Part shown: piece after piece, positions 1-11,543 of the stretch
How the letters are laid out: each line of letters opens with the position of its first letter
Numbering within the stretch: the stretch's first letter is position 1
DNA from: Ophiosphaerella korrae
Lineage: Eukaryota > Ascomycota > Dothideomycetes > Pleosporales > Phaeosphaeriaceae
Reading direction: 5' to 3'
Assembly: GCA_028456385.1 (NCBI GenBank)
Contig: JALNQF010000014.1
Location: 372,001-436,000 of the forward strand
DNA length: 64,000 nt
The notes under the pieces: generated by a model
Seen by the model: the letters and a program-made list of their open reading frames with translations, nothing else
What the model was told of the DNA's origin: nothing
The model's database searches: none
Made by a program: the position numbers and the translations under genes

Positions 1-1198
1 AGCTTCCAAGTCGGCGTTGCTTCAGCCATATGCGGCCCAGGATGCAAGCATCCCTAAAAGACTCTGCTTTGGAAGCTGTGGCGTGTAACAGCTTGAGGTA
101 GGCAGTAATATTGACATCAGACAGCAATGATCCATTATAAAAGGGCGTAGGAGTAAGTGTCTTCTTCGTCGCTTCATCTTTGGTTCCTTTCGGCCGCACA
201 CAGTTGGATCCTGGAAGTAGTTTATTTTGAAGAAATGTGTTTTCCGGCAGCGCGACCAAGATTTGAACTTGACATTTTGAGCTTGAAAAGTCATCCGCAG
301 TGCCATCAGCGCTTGGTCGGACCACAAGTATGGGCTGAAGTTGATTGCCGTTGAGGTAATGAAACGATAGCTTGAACTTGTCTTTCTCTTGCTCATTGAT
401 TCCAGCTGCCAAGCATGCGAGATAGTACGCGCGTTTGTAAAAGTAACGGTGGTTTAAGTAGTCTTTGTCTGTGAACAAACCCTGAGGCATAGTCACAACA
501 AGATCAATGGAGAAGCTATCTTCAATACGAGTCGCAATCCTCAGCGGGTAACTTCCGGTCGCATTGATACTCGCAGGCCGATCATATTGTAGTTTGTATT
601 TGGCGTCTTTTGGCGGGCGCGGATTGGGGAAAGGTACCGCGATTTTGGACGACTCAAGTGCCTTTTCTGCTTCAGGTATCTAGATTGAGTTAGAAGCCAG
701 CAAGTATATGATTCATCTTGTACGTACAGAAAGCGGTTCGCGACTGGGAATCTGCTCAATGATGCTCTTCAACGTGCGCATCGCGTTTTCTGCCGGAGCT
801 TCCTTCTTGCCATATTTGAGCTTTACTTGCTCCAAAAGCTCATCAACTTGAAGCTTAAATATATTCGACTTGAAGGTTTCAGCCGTATACACGCCGTCTT
901 GGAGGCTCGATGCAGGTCGTTTCGCCGGCTTTGGGAGAGTCGCCGTCTTGACAACGGGCGCCGGCTTGGACTCGTTTGCTTCAATCTCGTCCTGCTCGCT
1001 ATCATCTTCCTGATCTTCAAAGTCCTTGGCGCTGCCCATAGACACATCGCTTCCCTTTGAGCCATTTTCCCCAGCGTCTCCATCCTCGTCCGACGCAACG
1101 TCGTTTGCTTCGTCAAATCCTCCAAAGCTTGCTTCGCTCCCCTCCTCTTCGAAACCGCTATGCTCCAGCTTTCTCCTCTTTGTCGCGGGCAAAGCCAT
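1..1198 (-). CDS. UTP22: U3 snoRNP / SSU processome protein UTP22 (Nrap), 5' part; 3' end beyond window
   Basis: Acts in the nucleolus in the small-subunit processome (UTP-C module with Rrp7), needed for early pre-rRNA cleavage. Two exons are visible: 1198..728 and 679..1, separated by a 48-nt intron (727..680, GTACGT...CTAG) that keeps frame (EPLS|IPEAEK). The first ~120 residues are acidic and low-complexity after a basic KRRK motif; the conserved Nrap domain starts around FKLQVDELL and continues through the stretches KLQYDRP, DLVVTMP, RYFYKRAYYLA and ILGRIWLKQR, which I recognise from the Nrap/UTP22 family. An in-frame ATG lies upstream at 1249, but the start at 1198 (MALPATKRRK) resembles fungal orthologues better. 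The ~240 residues at the C-terminal side of what is seen are only the first quarter of the usual ~1,100-residue protein. It is divergent from the methyltransferase gene at 1586 and has a 16-bp TATCGATA-centred palindrome 85 bp upstream. Confidence 0.9.
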
Positions 1199-1282
1199 GT
1201 TTGGAATTGCGCAGATAGCTCGAATGCGGGCGTGCTGAAGTGACCCCAAACTTTTTTCGAGGCGAAAAGTGGGACCCTGTAT

Positions 1283-1298
1283 CTCTTATCGATAAGAG
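1283..1298. promoter_or_regulatory. 16-bp perfect palindrome around TATCGATA, UTP22/PIMT divergent promoter
   Basis: CTCTTATCGATAAGAG reads identically on both strands. It lies 85 bp before the UTP22 start codon and 285 bp before the methyltransferase start. The same core occurs in four other promoters of the window (17612, 41855, 46834, 56875), so I treat it as a probable transcription-factor site. The factor is unknown to me in fungi; the core equals the Drosophila DRE (TATCGATA), which may be coincidence. Confidence 0.6.
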
Positions 1299-1585
1299 TT
1301 ACCCCAGCTTCTGTGACGCGGTTGTGGTGACGCGCTCTCCACCAACTCCCCTGGCCCTTTGTCTTCACTGGATGGGACATTCCTCTTGCCACACAGACTT
1401 ATGGTCTTCCCATCGCTCTTTTCAAACGTGAGACAAGTCGTAGAACCATCGAGATATCACTCCTACCTACAAATACAAGCTCCTCTTCCTCTTCTTCCTT
1501 CTCATCCTTCCCGTGCATGCTGTCCACCCTCCCCCTCCTAACCAAGATCGCCCGCCTCACACACAGCACACCCCACCTCGCAGCC

Positions 1586-2300
1586 ATGGCGTGGCGCTCC
1601 TCCGGCTCCACCAACGAAGCCCTAGTCAAAAACCTCATGCTAAACGGCCTCATCAAAAGTGACCGCGTCAAAAACGCCATGTCAAAGGTACGCCTCCCCC
1701 TCTCCGCACCACTCCGTCCCTAACCGATACAAGGTCGACCGCGCCCATTTCGCCCCCAGCGCGCCGTACGAAGACTCGCCCCAGCCCATCGGCCACGCAG
1801 CGACCATTTCGGCTCCGCATATGCACGCCTCGGCCTGCGAATCGCTGCTCACGTACCTGCGGCCCGGCGCGAGGGTGCTCGACATAGGCTCCGGGTCGGG
1901 CTATTTGACCGCCGTGTTGGCGAATCTCGTGGGGCCGGGGGGCACTGTTGTGGGCATTGATCATATTCAGCCGCTAGTGGACATGGGCACGGCCAACTTG
2001 AGCAAGTCGGAGGAAGGGCGGCGGATGCTAGAGAACGGACAGGTTAGGTTTGTTTTGGGAGATGGGAGGAAGGGGTGGGCAGAGGGTGCGCCGTATGATG
2101 CGATTCATGTTGGGGCCGCCGCCGCGGAGCACCATAAGGAGCTGACGGAGCAGTTAAAGGCGCCTGGGAGGCTGTTTGTGCCGGTTGCAGAGGGACATGC
2201 GCAGTATATATTTGTTGTTGAGAAGAGTGAGGATGGAAGTGTGGATCGGAAGAAGTTGTTTGGCGTCCAGTATGTTCCGTTGACTGATGCTCCAAAGTAA
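1586..2300 (+). CDS. Protein-L-isoaspartate O-methyltransferase
   Basis: S-adenosylmethionine-dependent repair enzyme that methylates abnormal L-isoaspartyl residues in aged proteins. Two exons, 1586..1687 and 1734..2300, joined over a 46-nt intron (GTACGC...CAAG, branch CTAAC); 222 residues, the normal length for the family. The protein starts MAW(R/K)SSG as animal PCMT1 does; SPQPIG and ATISAPHMHA (about residues 47-65) are the family hallmark, and VLDIGSGSGYL (about 82-92) is the SAM-binding motif I. An in-frame ATG at 1517 would add 23 residues that look like a possible targeting extension, but the MAW start matches orthologues, so 1586 is preferred. Shares its upstream region with UTP22. 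Its 3' UTR runs into the left arm of the foldback repeat at 2370. Confidence 0.93.
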
Positions 2301-2369
2301 AGCAAGCCATTGGCAAAGAGTTCGTGTTATGAACCAGAAAGGTATTTTTGACGTTAGAATATGGTGAAT

Positions 2370-2640
2370 ATGTATTCCTGGGCATGGGTGGCGTTAGGGT
2401 CATTCTAACTACTGCTTTGCGAGCGTATTAGTTTTGTTCAAAGCGTGACCTAGCAGAGTTTACACATTGTTTGCTAAAAGCGTGTCAAAGCCAAAGACAA
2501 GACAGTCTGGTGGGAACCTTTTGATAAATTTAGTGAACAATGCGTAAGCTCTGCTAGGTCACGCACTGGACAAAACTAATATGCTCGTAATGAAGTGGTT
2601 AGAATGTCTTTAACGCCCTTTCATGCCCAGGAATACATCA
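2370..2640. repeat. Foldback element: two ~115-bp imperfect inverted arms with a short loop
   Basis: The left arm (about 2370-2486) and the reverse complement of the right arm (about 2640-2522) share long runs: TGTATTCCTGGGCATG, CATTCTAAC, TATTAGTTTTGT, GCGTGACCTAGCAGAG and CATTGTT occur in the same order in both, separated by point differences that are largely C/T or G/A transitions. The loop is only about 35 bp. The element lies between the convergent ends of the methyltransferase and GTPase genes, so both 3' UTRs probably enter it. It could be a MITE-like foldback element or an inverted duplication of the shared 3' region. I see no convincing target-site duplication. Confidence 0.8.
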
Positions 2641-2700
2641 ACAAAACTGACGTCGACATCGAACCAACCAACCAACCCACATAACCTTAGCTGATACTCC

Positions 2701-5468
2701 TCACTCTTCCACCACACGACCAACAAACCCCTCAAGACCTGCAAGACCTTTCGCGCCCCTCTCACTACCTCCAGAAAGGCCCGGGCCGCCACCAGGCATG
2801 ACTAAAATGCGTGCGCCATGCTCAACAAACTCTCTGGAAGCGATAAACTGGAATTGAACCATAGTAGACACCGGCGAAGAATCTTGATCAAGTTTCGCTG
2901 GCTCTTCGTCAAACCCAAATCCAAAAGCATCTTCATTGTCGTCTTTGTCGTTCGTGTCACCCATCAGCCCAGGCTCAGAAGCAACAGATATGACTTTACA
3001 TGACGCTCTGACACTGGCAATGTAAATGACTACAGCGCTTCCGACGCCTAGGCTTTGCGCGGCACGGGATTGGGTATCCTCGAACCTCACCGTGATGACC
3101 TTGGAAGCAGTGGGTCGTCGTCCTGCTAAAACCATTCCTTTTCGGATTCTATTGATGGCAGGGCTTATGATCGAGGTATCGATTGGCGATATCCCCACTG
3201 TACCTACCTGATCTGCCTGGAGCGTTCGAACAGGGAGTCGTAGGTTTCGGAGGGATGTTATGCGAACGCGTCGCCACTCACTATGAGAGTCGTTGAGAGA
3301 AAGACCCCTCGTTTGAGTCTTGTTCAACGCTCCCAGAAATGAACGTGACTGCGGCCCCACAGAGCTTCGTAATTGAAGGCGTCCGCTGCCACTGTCGCTA
3401 TCATCAGAGTTCACATCTACAGGATATGGCCCAAGTATCAGTTCATCCCCAACACTGATTGTACCATGGCGAAGATAACCTCCAATTATGGTAGACCTAT
3501 CCGGAAATGTACGATTGTGTACGCTGTAAACATCTTCAATGTAGAATAAAGGAGCAAATCCTAAGTTACTAGATATCTCTAACCGCGACGGTATTGCGAG
3601 CTGGCGTAAGAAGGCATGTAACTTGTTTATGCCTGTCCCTTTGACCGCACTGGTCAGAATTATTGGAACCGTTGCGAGTGGTGACGAAGCCAAAGCCTGA
3701 ACTTTACTGGCAGCTTCCTGGCAATCCACAGCGGAGACGGAGCGTAAGTCGGCTTCTAGCACCGATGTTGCTGGGTCAGAAATAATGCATGGTATACGGC
3801 CTGCTTCTTTTAAAACAGACAACAGCTTGGACAATGTCTGGCGCAAACCACCTTTAGTAGCGAGATCATATTTGGTAATGACAATCATCAGTGGAAGTTC
3901 TAGGCTCAAACAGAGCTGAAGATGCGCCTGGGAAAGATTATGGTCCGCAGTAAGTGCTTCCTGAGCTGCGAGAGAAGCGTTGATTTTGTCTGTAGAATTC
4001 TCTGTCTCGTCTGCTGGAATGCACAACAGTGTCCAGTGCGGCTTCCTGTGCGTTCATGGTTACTAAAGTTACGACAAGTGACAGATAATGGGCACCGCTA
4101 TAAAGGCTATGTCTACTCTTTGGTAGCATAGTCACCCAGTAATTACTTGCGCGAAGGTGTTCAAGTATCTTTAAGTAGGAATTGTACTTACCATCCAACA
4201 AGTCCACGGACCGTAGTCCTTCGAAAACGCGGGTGGCCGGCAGAATCTGAGAATATGACTAGTCTTCCGTCGTCCGCGGCTTCTAATGAGGTGTGAATAT
4301 CAAGCCAGGATGAGATATTGTCCGAGCCATAACCGATCACTTGGGTGGCTATTGAATCATTACTATCGGTAAAGTCGCGATATCCTATCAACTCCTGCGT
4401 GACAGAAGACGTCATTCCAGATGCTATTTCATGCCTATGCTTCAACAAGCTCAAGCGACTCTTCCCTCGTCCGTTGTCAAGCGTAGCTGTAGACAAGGTT
4501 CCAAGAAGACTTGATTTCCCAGACATAGTCGCGCCCGTCACAGATACACGTAATTGCTCAATCGTTCGTTTGGAGTCGTCTGGAGCAGCCGCAATTAAGG
4601 GTTTGCCATCACAGTCTAATATTGTGTTCTTCATGTGATCAACCAGGTGCTGGAGGGGACGAACGAGAGCTTCTGCAACCAACAAGGCAGATTTCTGGAC
4701 TTGTTGCCGTGACGCGTTGCTGTACTCGATCCATTCACATTCGCCCACGGGGACCATGCGCAGCACCTCTACGCCACAACCGAGACTCGCAGCCATAACA
4801 TGAAGATTGTTTAAACTCTCATCCATCTCATCTTCCGCGAGGCCCACGATGGATCCATCATCTGCAACTCCAATCTCATAAAGCGCACCCTTACTCTCCT
4901 CCAACCCAGGTAGGAGTCGCTGCGGCAGGTCTTGAGAAGCGAGCTGTGCATCTACTGGAAGGTGTGGAATAACTGTGGTAGTTGTGGACGAGATATGGTA
5001 GGAGCATGACTGTTGTAAGCGCCATAACAGCTGGGTTGTTAGTTGCTCCAGGCGATGTTGCTTTGAATGAATCGATGCTAACGGTGGAGGGGTGTTGGAG
5101 AGAAGGCCTGATTCCGGTACACTACGGCTTGTCGAATTTGATGTCGGCTCATTGCTAAGGCGCAAAGAACCAGATACCCTTCCGCCTGTGCTCACACGTG
5201 TGAAAGATCTCCGCCGACGGAGCAGGAGATGCAATTTGTATTCAGTAGGGCCTTCCTGTGGCTCAGCCTCTAGTCTTTTGATATTCGTGTAGTCTACTGT
5301 AGGTATCGGCGAGCTGACGCTGGTTCCTGTCCCATCATATGCACGAGCCGTCAAGGGTAGTTTTGCCTGTTCTCGCGAGGTGGGCGTGGGCGGACCGTTC
5401 GCTGGTGGTGTCGCCCACGGTGAAGACACCGGTGGCGGATCAGGATCGAAGGTAAAAATTGAAGCCAT
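2701..5468 (-). CDS. GTPBP1/GTPBP2-type translational GTPase (elongation-factor-like)
   Basis: Predicted GTP-binding protein of the GTPBP1/2 (AGP-1) family, relatives of EF-1A linked to ribosome-associated quality control in animals; the fungal role is inferred. Exons 5468..4192 and 4045..2701, intron 146 nt (4191..4046, GTAAGT...ACAG), longer than most here; 873 residues. The G domain is complete: P-loop GATMSGKS (312-319), DSAGH (about 408-412), TKYD (about 482-485) and SAVKG as G5. The splice is fixed by frame: it joins VRGLVGW to KPHWTLLC, a segment conserved in the family, and retention would give an immediate stop. The first ~130 residues are Pro/Ser/Thr-rich and likely disordered. The C-terminal part contains the beta-barrel domains 2/3 (IIGGYLRHG, GMVLAG, FQFIAS), interrupted by a Gly/Asp/Glu-rich linker. 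Convergent with the methyltransferase gene. Confidence 0.88.
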
Positions 5469-7368
5469 GTTGCTGCTTTGCGATATCTCCTACGGTTGAA
5501 AGGCTTTGATGTAGCCGGTTTGCTACTTGATTGTACACGTTATCTCAAGGATTTCGTATAGAGTTTAAATTGCGTGAGTTTGTGTGGGTGAAGTGCGTGC
5601 GGAATGATTGCGATAATCGTGGGAGCATCTTGACGGATGGAGAACGTAGGCAATGAGTCAAACTTCGATTAGCGATAGTTGAGAACAACTCGTAGCAGAG
5701 TTGCGTTAAGTTGCCAGTGTGGCGGTCACTGAATAATAACGGCCATTCTGTAAATAGAGCTAATTCAATAATTTTTTTCGGATGGTGTGCTATGGTCGTG
5801 AAGTGGAGGGAGTGATGTTGGAATTAAGGTGAGATCTGGGAGTCTTGGCAGACGTGGGACGATGTGGGGAAGCTGCCTTGTGTGAATCACCAACTCTCCT
5901 ATGACTCTCAATGCTGCTATCCGAAGAGAACGCTCTTGAACGCCCTTGAGCATTATACCGTTTAGTTATCAAATACGACTGCTGCCTTGTGTGATACTCA
6001 AGCAGCACTCAATTCGTTTGCCACCCCTGCCCGATCTCCTTTGCATCATCATCGGCTCCATCCACGATATTCATACTTTGTCTATTGAAAGAGCTATGGG
6101 TCATTCAAACCCTAAAGTTATTTTGTGACTATTAATATGGGTTCGTGATGGAGTTTCATGTCAATAATGAGAGTCATGGCGGCCCGATCACAAGTCGCCA
6201 GTGTTCAACCCACGTGGCAATTACCCCTACACCGGGTTCCACATATTCATGTCTCATATGACTGATACATGGTAAGCTTGCAACATTGTGACACTCCAAC
6301 TCCGGTTTCCATGAAAAAGTCGGCCCTGTTGATTCTCAGCGCCGTCCATAACGCCAGAGGCCGTTTCAGCTGGTCTCACCCCTACTGATCAGTCTGAACT
6401 CTCAGACATCCTGAAAATGCTGTTTCAAGACCGCCGTGGCTACTTGGTCATAACCGGGATCGTCAGCGGGATGACGCTCGGATGATCACGCGCTTGGGAG
6501 TAGACTTTTACTGATGAACGTTCGTGGAAAAATGGGTGTCTTATCGAAGATCACAAGGCGATGGTCTCAGGTGACTCGCAGCGTGACTGCATCGTGCAAT
6601 TCTGGTAAAAATTCCTACCCAAACAATACTAGTTGTGGGTGTATATCGAATATACAGTGCATGGTTGGGTGGTCAGCACAAAACTAAGGCTGGAGTCAAC
6701 AGTAATCCGGCCTCGAGTCTGAGTGCTGACTACGGCAGCGAAACATAGAATCCCGACGCAGGGGGGCATCATCACCATGAGGCTCTCCGATCGGTATTGA
6801 CCTGCATATGGGCTGTGTCCGCATCGTCGTCTCTGCGTGTAAGCTTCTAAATCTGTGTTACAGAACGCCTAGAAAGCCAATCAGCGATGGCCAGACACAG
6901 TGTGAATTAATCTATCAAAGGCTCGCGCCACGAATACACGTCATAATTAAGCGGTAACGTATCGGTAGGCGTTATATTAGCCGTTCTTTTATGGTAACAC
7001 TGCATATGTGCATCCTGCAGTAGCTGGAGGCCTTTGACACGCGAGCGCTTCCGAACCATGGCTTTGGCATTGGGTCGCGAAAACCTTGCATATGTATCAG
7101 CCTTGCGCAAGCCCAACTTCATATGCACGTATGTTGTCATCATTTGGTAACATTTTCGCTGGAAACAGGCACGCCGCATGTCGGTCGAGGTGATACGCAC
7201 GAGGCGTTACAAGGTTGTCGTTTGTGATTCCTGCCGCTGTTTCTGCGGCAATCGTTCCTTCTTGTCTCCCACGCGGCGGGCATGCTCTCCACTACAGCAG
7301 GATCGGAAACGTCCCGCAATACTTCTAGAATCGGTAACGACTGACACGGAAACTTGGCTGATCTATCA
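5469..7368. other. Gene-poor tract, part 1 (no supported gene)
   Basis: The first ~250 bp is the promoter side of the GTPase gene. Beyond that only short, uncorrelated reading frames occur, with no recognisable domains. Composition looks close to 50% GC, not the AT-rich pattern of strongly RIP-mutated DNA. No tRNA or obvious repeat was seen. Confidence 0.6.
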
Positions 7369-7484
7369 ATGACCTACACCAACACACGTCGGAAACGTGG
7401 TCCTGCCTGTGATGACTGCACATCTATCAAAGCGAAATAGATCTGCAGCAACCAACGCAGTGTGATTGCTACGCACGCATTGAG
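7369..7484 (+). pseudogene. Remnant of a Zn2Cys6 transcription-factor gene (first exon)
   Basis: An ATG at 7369 opens a basic stretch followed by RRKRGPACDDC, the standard beginning of a fungal Zn(2)Cys(6) binuclear cluster. The frame meets TAG at 7438 after KAK, exactly where the third cysteine is expected. Shifting by one base restores a match to the rest of the cluster (DLQQP...QCD..CYARIE), which also lacks about one codon in the C-X2-C pair. The segment ends in GAG followed by GTTAGT (7485), a donor placed where many such genes have their first intron. I could not follow a second exon with confidence. Seen: the cluster half and the stop. Inferred: that this is a dead gene and not a sequencing error. 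Confidence 0.45.
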
Positions 7485-10178
7485 GTTAGTCTCTCTGTTG
7501 GCTTCAACATATCCATAAACCACGAATCAAGTTGATGTTCGAGCACCCCCATCATGCAGGCCCGTTCAGGCCACCAGGCAACGTACGACTGGTCCTATCT
7601 AAGCCAACGACAGGGGACTCAGCTCACCGTAGCCGCTGCAAGCGAGACGGGTCGGCGAAGTTTCCAAGAATGGTCACAACAGGTGTCGGTCGACCTTCAT
7701 ACTTTGCGGCTCTCAGCAGCCAATCTTTCTTCGGACCTTGATGAACGTAGCTTCATCGTCGATAGTGGCCCTCGATAGAGACAGTACTCCGGTCAGGTCA
7801 TCCGGGTTTTATCAGGGAATAGTCTTTGCGACACAGTGCATGGCTAAGCGTAGAGTAGGTGCATACCGCGAGTCAGGGTATCCATCTGGAGGCAAAATCA
7901 CCTGGATGTTATTCGCTCGCACTACTACCCATTGGAAGAGCTCGTCACGTGCGTATTCTACTCCAGAACTTTGATCTCGTCTCTGCAATCAAGTGTCAAC
8001 GCTCATCCTTCCCGTCGCGCCGCCGGAAGAACCCATGTAGGACGGTAAGCCCGCGTCCCACAAGTCAACAAGATGGCGCTCGTGTCAGCACTCTGTCCTA
8101 GGGTAGTCGTGCAAGGTTACGCAACAGACCGACCAGAGACCCTTAACCCCGTGGCGATTGGAACGGGGTCACGACTCGCACTGATGTAGGCTACCAAGTG
8201 GACCCGATAATTCGTGACCAAGCGGCTGTCTCGTAGATTCAGATGACCCGCAAACTGGCCACCTGAATAGCAGACCAAACGTGGCAAGGAGGTGCCCGAG
8301 ACTTTGGGTCCAGCGATGATCTAGATGCAAGGCGGTGGGCAAAATCATGCAAAACCAGATACCACGGACCTGTTTATGTTGGCGTCATGCCGCCGTGCTA
8401 CACTCCAACCTTTTCTTGCCTCTATTAATTGATAGCTTTGTCGGCGAAGTCAAGATGGTGGCCTGTCAGTGGCAATTAGGAGGCTCCATATTCAAACTGT
8501 CCTCCGAAAAGTTGTGTCAGAATGAGTTGAGAAAGATATGAATGAATGCCTAATATTTCGAATGCATCTTGGCAGCGTGCCTGAAGTCTGAGGAAGTAGT
8601 CTTGGATAGCCTGCCTAGGGAAGGTCGAATGGCCTACCGCAACCAGTAGGCGTGATTTGCTAGCTTTGCCGTCATGACTGGGGAAGGTGAACCATAGCGA
8701 GTGGCCCGCACTGGTGTGCGTTGCCTAGGTACATACAGTAACTTGAATCATAGTGCACATGAGGCCCATGTCGAAAATTCGGAAGACACGAGCTGAAGAA
8801 GGAAATTCAGAGAAGTCCTGCTCCGCTGTCCGGCGACGAGTCAAGGAGTGCTGTCGGAGCCCGGCATGATGGTTCAAGGCGTGGTCTGACACTGACTCAA
8901 AGCACTGTCAACTCGATGCGTTGTAGTTGGCATTGGGCGGTTCGGCTGCTGTTGTTTCGTCAAATGCTTTTCGCCCCACGACAACGGCCCGCTAGCGAAT
9001 CTTTCCACGCATTTGAGTCAGCCCCCATTGAGAACCGTGCAAGCCAGCTGTGCAGCCTTGTTGTGACATCTTGGCATGTGTAACAGGCAAGCATTTTCGG
9101 CCATGCCAGTGATGGGGATTGGGCAACTAGCGGGACCTGCGCGTATTATCCGATGCATTATCAAGATAGCCTAAGGTTACACTTCAGGTCCGGGAATGCG
9201 ACGAAGAATTGCTTGCTAGCCACAGCATTTCTTGGCGCATCTCAGCCGGCTGCCTAGGTACCTAGCCCTGCATTTCGAAGCGTGCACATGGCGCAAGGCC
9301 GGTTTTGACATCAGGCACGAACATACTACTTTACCATGCTCTCATTAGCACTGATATTCAGAGGCCAACTTTACATTTTGAATTCGTTGTTTGAATGAAT
9401 GTCCTTTATGTTTGAATTAATTGTATTCTATTTCTGGTGGGCTGCTCCCTCAGCAGACAGTTTCCAGGAGTTGGTGCCCCTGAGCCCCGGAAATTCCTCC
9501 ATCCCTAAATGCGCTGCGAAATCCCTGTTCCAGTCGCGCCGCAATGAGATTGCAGTCGCTTTCAAGACGCCTTTCGATAAATAACTCTAGGAGATGCGAG
9601 TGAGATATCATAGTGACATTCCGAGAGACCGTAAGTAGAATTTGCTTGGCCGGGCTCCAACATGCGTGAGACACTCAACCCCGTGCTGGGTGAGTTAAGA
9701 ATATACGAGCGGTGTGAGACGATGCAAATATAGGTAAACAGGACATTTGATGGATGCTGAACGCTAGCAGAAACGCCGACTTAGTGCCCGGTCCTAGGTC
9801 TAATCCACCCCTAGTGCCGTGGGTTGATTCTTTGCGGTTATGCGAGATCTTGGAAATTTTCTTTCATGCCATGTGCGAAGACGATCGTGCATTTCGAGTG
9901 TTAGGGACCCTGACACTCCAAAATATGATCGTCGTCGCATCGCTAATATTGCTAGTAGACATGTACATTACCGACCTTCCTTGTGAGTTGCCACGACTGT
10001 TGATAGAATGGCGCTCCGAAGATGAAGATACGGCGAGTCTTCCTGGCTGAGTGATGGCGATTGTGGCCATAGCTTTAATTAAGCGTTCATGCCCCGCTCG
10101 TCATGAAGGTGTCCAATAGCCTTGGTTTCCCCAGATGGAGAGAACATGGTGTGATTTCGTGGAATTTGAATTTGGTTA
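7485..10178. other. Gene-poor tract, part 2 (downstream of the C2H2 gene)
   Basis: No reading frame here has a recognisable domain. The longest frames (about 75-98 codons, e.g. 9754-10050 plus) overlap frames on the other strand and lack splice partners. A 12-bp palindrome CTAGGTACCTAG lies near 9252 but is isolated. Remnants of the Zn2Cys6 gene could extend into 7560-8100, where several short frames follow each other, but I cannot show it. Confidence 0.5.
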
Positions 10179-11543
10179 TCAATGACTCGACTCCGAGGCC
10201 CTCCGAGGCTTGCATTTATCGTGAGCCATGTGACCATTCCTTGCTGTGGTTCGGGTAAACTCAGCGCCGCATCTTGGACAGTAGCTTTTCGATGCTGTTC
10301 CCGACTTCTCACGCTGGTGCCGAAGTAGGTTGCTAAAAGTAGAAAACTGCCTGCCATTGCATCCGTGCTCCCAGCACTGTGGCTTCGGCCGCGAGTTCAA
10401 AACGCGTGGCATGACAGCATTACCTTGAGCACTTGGGGATGGCGAAAGTGGAGGTACATCGTTAGGGGGTTGGGGAATGCCAGGCGAGGACCCATAGGAC
10501 GGATATGCAGCAGGCGTAGTTGAAGATGGAGGATACATCGTTGGTAGTGGATGGTATTCGCTTACACCATAACTCACAGGAGGATACATTTGTGGTCTAT
10601 TCATGTGAGCTGAGTCAAAATTCAAAGCAGGATTCTGTGCAACATACGGTGGGTAGTTAGCAGCGTTGCTTCCTAGTGGCTGACTTGGAACATTGTTGTG
10701 CGAGGTTGGGTAAGAATATCCTTGAGCAGTGGATACTGGGTTGGAGCGTAAAGCGCTCGGCTGGTGTTGATATGAAGCTCTCGAAAGTGAAGACTGCTGG
10801 GCCTGGTATGGTGGGAGAATTGAATGCTCCTCTTGTCTCCTTTGCTCGTGTGAAAGCGCTGGACTAGATGCATATGCCGAATCGTACGGCCCTGATGTTG
10901 ATGATCGATGTTCCGCATACCCATGCTGGCTGCTCGATGGATAATTTTGAGGATACGAAGTCGAACCGTATTGTTGCATACCGTACTGCGAAGGCGCCAT
11001 CATGTATCCTAATGTGCTACAATAATCAGTAGGCGAAGGCGAGGCTCATACAAGATCTGCCTACCTCATGTCTTGTAAGTGAGCAAACGAGTTATGCGAC
11101 TCTGGACGATCTGTGGATAATGGTAATTCAAAGTCCAGGCTATCAGATACGGAAGGCCGAGGTGAAATAGGGATTTCAGCAGCAGAACCCAGGGGCTGCT
11201 GGTAGTCTTGCGGAGAGTCGTATAAGCTGAAGCCTACGTTTTGCGGCACAAGGAGGTGTAGAGGTTGGTCGTCACCAGCCTGTGCAAGATTTGAAGTAAT
11301 TTGAGTGCCCTTGGCGAGGTCTCCAGTACCCCAGACAGTTGGAGATTGAAGTGGTTCGTGCGGTTGAGGGTCGATGATTTTGAGGCGGGGCGGTTCAAGC
11401 AAAGTTGCAGCACGGTGTGGGCGAGTGTTTCTAAGTTGTGAAATTTCTAGCGGTTGTACTGAGAGGTTTTGGTCGGCGCGGTTTCTAAGTCTTCGTGAGA
11501 TTGTTGTTGTCTTTGGGTGTTGTTTAGGAGACCGAGGGGTCAT
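10179..11543 (-). CDS. C2H2 zinc-finger protein, probable transcription factor
   Basis: Two exons, 11543..11065 and 11016..10179, joined over a 48-nt intron (GTAGGC...TGTAG) that gives [14 protein letters not shown] in frame; 438 residues. The N-terminal ~360 residues are low-complexity, rich in Pro, Ser, Tyr and Gln, as in many fungal regulators. The C-terminus carries two zinc-finger units: [13 protein letters not shown]...NLLRH followed by [11 protein letters not shown]...NGHMAHDKC, an arrangement seen in fungal-specific C2H2 proteins whose second unit ends His-X3-Cys. A basic tail (KPRR) follows and could serve as a nuclear signal. No regulatory target can be deduced. It stands alone between about 2.7 kb and 3.8 kb of DNA without genes, compatible with long regulatory flanks. 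Gene model confidence is good; function is only a family-level inference. Confidence 0.82.

Noticed and set aside
1517..1585. Upstream in-frame ATG of the isoaspartate methyltransferase (23 more residues)
   Set aside because: The MAW start at 1586 matches animal and fungal orthologues; the extension might be a rare alternative mitochondrial form but nothing else supports it.
9252..9263. CTAGGTACCTAG palindrome
   Set aside because: A single 12-bp palindrome in non-coding DNA, with only a partial CCTAGGTAC match near 8725; no context to give it meaning.
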